Shown: piece by piece, positions 14,820 through 15,765 of the stretch
How the letters are laid out: each line of letters begins with the position of its first letter
How positions within the stretch are numbered: position 1 is the stretch's first letter
Source: an uncultured Lachnoclostridium sp.
Lineage (GTDB): Bacteria; Bacillota; Clostridia; Lachnospirales; Lachnospiraceae
Length of the DNA: 15,765 nucleotides
Reading direction: 5' to 3'
Assembly (NCBI GenBank): GCA_948330435.1
Contig: CAOJBY010000047.1
Span: forward strand, 1-15,765
Position numbers and translations under genes: made by a program
The notes under the pieces: generated by a model
What the model saw: only the letters and a program-made list of their open reading frames with translations
Told to the model about the DNA's origin: nothing
The model's database searches: none

Positions 14820-15161
14820 ATGACTTCTCTCTCTATTCCTTTTTTGAGAAGTGCTTTCCCGGGTCTTTCCCATGTCCGCATGCCTAAGAGCTCCCAGTGT
14901 CTACAGGACTGCTTCCTGCACCGGGTGAAGTGCAAGGTCCATAATGATGCCACTGTCATGCTTGATAAAAAGCTTTATGACGTCCCTATGGACTTCGTCG
15001 GCTCCACCGTGAAAATCCGTTACAGGCCCGGGGAGCCCCAGAGCACCTTTATCCTTCAAAACGACAGACGTTTTCCTATAATGCCCACGGACAAAACCGC
15101 CAATTCAAAACTCAAACACAGCAATCCTTATAACGTCAGATATGGAGGTGACACACCTTGA
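14820..15161 (+). pseudogene. C-terminal fragment of a Mu/IS21-like DDE transposase
   Basis: Only the C-terminal part, about 110 residues, is left. From about 14919 it reads HRVKCKVHNDATVMLDKKLY and then DVPMDFVGSTVKIRYRPG, the beta-barrel region typical of the Mu transposase C-terminal domain. The helical stretch before it (LRSAFPGLSHVRMPKSSQCL) also looks native, so the break is near 14820-14840. The HTH and DDE catalytic domains are missing upstream, where the kinase promoter region begins instead. The stop TGA (15159-15161) overlaps the start of the next frame, which is the usual arrangement of such a transposase with its ATPase partner. It cannot be active. Confidence 0.78.
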
Positions 15162-15310
15162 TCCCATTTACCACTTTTTACAGCATGAGAATGAATCACT
15201 TGAAAGACCATCCCAAACTCGGGCTGTTCACGGCCGCTTATGAAAGCTGCAATTCCTCCCTGTGCCAGCTTAACCTCATCCTGTCGGAAAAAGAAAAGGG
15301 GCTTGGTGTC
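15158..15310 (+). pseudogene. N-terminal fragment of the transposon AAA ATPase partner (ExeA/IstB/TnsC-like)
   Basis: A frame opens with TTG at 15158, with GGAGGTG placed about 9 bases upstream (15144-15150) and overlapping the transposase stop. It gives MIPFTTFYSMRMNHLKDHPK and later SSLCQLNLILSEKEKGLG, which resembles the N terminus of the ATP-binding helper encoded after Mu-like transposases in Clostridia. The frame then runs into sequence that is the complement of a relaxase gene, before any Walker A motif, so only about 45-50 native residues remain. The family call rests on position and N-terminal resemblance, not on a catalytic motif. Confidence 0.6.
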
Positions 15311-15563
15311 CGGGGAAATGCTCTTTACAGAACTGCTTGTCTAACTGTTGCACCCGGTCTACGGTCAAGCCGTTGTCGGTAGCGTCACGGGGGTCAAAGC
15401 TGATGATATAGTGGTGGCTCTTTACGTCCTTCCGTTTTTGGTTCTTGCCGTATTTCAGATTGGAGCACATACACGCTATGACAAAATCTTCATTACCACA
15501 ATTCAGAGAGGAAATGAGATAGCCTGTCCTCGGAATTATCTGCCCGTTTTTATCCAGTGTGGG
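15298..15563 (-). pseudogene. Internal fragment of a conjugative-element relaxase (MobA/VirD2-type)
   Basis: On the minus strand about 88 residues read PTLDKNGQIIPRTGYLISSL, later CMCSNLKYGKNQKRKDVKSH, HYIISFDPRDATDNGLTVDR and CKEHFPGHQA. This is the relaxase N-terminal region of Tn1549-like and related integrative conjugative elements of Clostridia (recognised from memory). Relaxases nick DNA at oriT to start transfer. The initiating residues are missing upstream, where the frame is fused to MobC sequence. After PGHQA the expected His-rich metal-binding motif (the CTHxDGHN...HVH type) is replaced by PFLFPTG and a stop. It is a dead fragment, deleted at both ends. Confidence 0.78.
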
Positions 15564-15765
15564 GGAGAGGGCGTTATAAGGTGCACCGTACTCATTCAGA
15601 CAGCGGGCAATCTGATTCAAGTTGCCACCTATCTTGCCATAGTTAGCTTCCCAACAGCAGATAACAATTCATCATTGACCGGGAAAACGGTGACAACCAG
15701 GCGTATGCTCGACTTAATGAGGGCTTGCCGGATAAACTCGGCTTGGCTCATTTTGCAGAGGGTGA
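15564..15765 (-). pseudogene. MobC-like relaxosome accessory protein fragment with frameshift
   Basis: One minus-strand frame gives MSQAEFIRQALIKSSIRLVV then TVFPVNDELLSAVGKLT (from 15751, open to the window edge) and stops at TAG 15629-15631. A second frame continues the same protein as YGKIGGNLNQIARCLNEYGA and PYNALS (from about 15641). The combined sequence matches the MobC-type protein encoded just before the relaxase in such elements. A small deletion near 15641/15642 explains the frame change, since an Ala-Glu-like pair expected before YGKIGG is missing. The C-terminal third is gone and the frame runs straight into the relaxase fragment, so an internal deletion fused the two genes. Confidence 0.7.

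Noticed and set aside
14823..14852. Inverted repeat ACTTCTC/GAGAAGT next to the transposase remnant as a transposon end
   Set aside because: It is only 7 bp with a 16-nt loop, no matching copy or target duplication is seen elsewhere in the window, and the transposase is truncated here, so a true end is unlikely at this place.
1..15765. CRISPR array, tandem repeats or a prophage
   Set aside because: No regularly spaced repeats, no cas genes and no phage structural genes were seen on either strand.

Overview
The window looks like chromosomal DNA from an anaerobic, low-to-mid-GC Firmicute of the Clostridia, most likely a Lachnospiraceae gut bacterium. The pointers are lysine/DAP synthesis through the LL-diaminopimelate aminotransferase DapL, a type I glutamine synthetase (GS) followed by an ANTAR-domain regulator, a PAS hybrid histidine kinase without membrane segments, strong Shine-Dalgarno sites, and remnants of mobile elements typical of that group. 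The family assignment is an inference; no 16S or other marker gene is present.

Layout. Positions 1-139 (minus) hold the 5' part of a tRNA-Glu gene with its promoter. Positions 147-4345 (minus) hold a nitrogen and amino-acid block. It has a strong promoter, a leader terminator that reads as an attenuator, a GS-like enzyme, an ANTAR RNA-binding regulator, then dapF and dapL. Positions 4358-4521 (minus) hold tRNA-Pro(GGG) with its own promoter and terminator. Positions 4623-5341 (plus) hold a lone Fe/Mn superoxide dismutase and its terminator. Positions 5363-9885 (minus) hold a five-gene operon in which every gene overlaps the next: a divergent ClpX-family unfoldase, a membrane acyltransferase, a 97-residue coiled-coil protein, a DUF3810 membrane metallopeptidase-like protein and a Nudix hydrolase. 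Positions 9874-11488 (minus) hold a membrane-anchored HtrA/DegP-type serine protease with a strong terminator. Positions 11526-14759 (minus) hold a 1051-residue hybrid sensor kinase. Positions 14820-15765 are a scrapyard: plus-strand fragments of a Mu/IS21-like transposase and its AAA partner joined head-on to minus-strand fragments of a MobC protein and a conjugative relaxase.

How the genes fit together. GS makes glutamine from glutamate and ammonia. The ANTAR protein just downstream probably allows read-through of the leader terminator, so the pair forms an autoregulated nitrogen switch, and dapF-dapL may be read from the same transcript. HtrA, the ClpX-like unfoldase and the DUF3810 protein suggest an envelope or protein quality-control neighbourhood, but a shared job is only inferred.

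The most notable observations are: a GS whose active-site flap glutamate is replaced by Met within a 5-residue insertion and whose feedback-inhibition Arg is replaced by Asp; its attenuator plus ANTAR architecture; a ClpX paralogue without the RKH motif that leads a fully overlapping operon; an SOD with altered active-site aromatics; and the multiply deleted mobile-element junctions at the right end.
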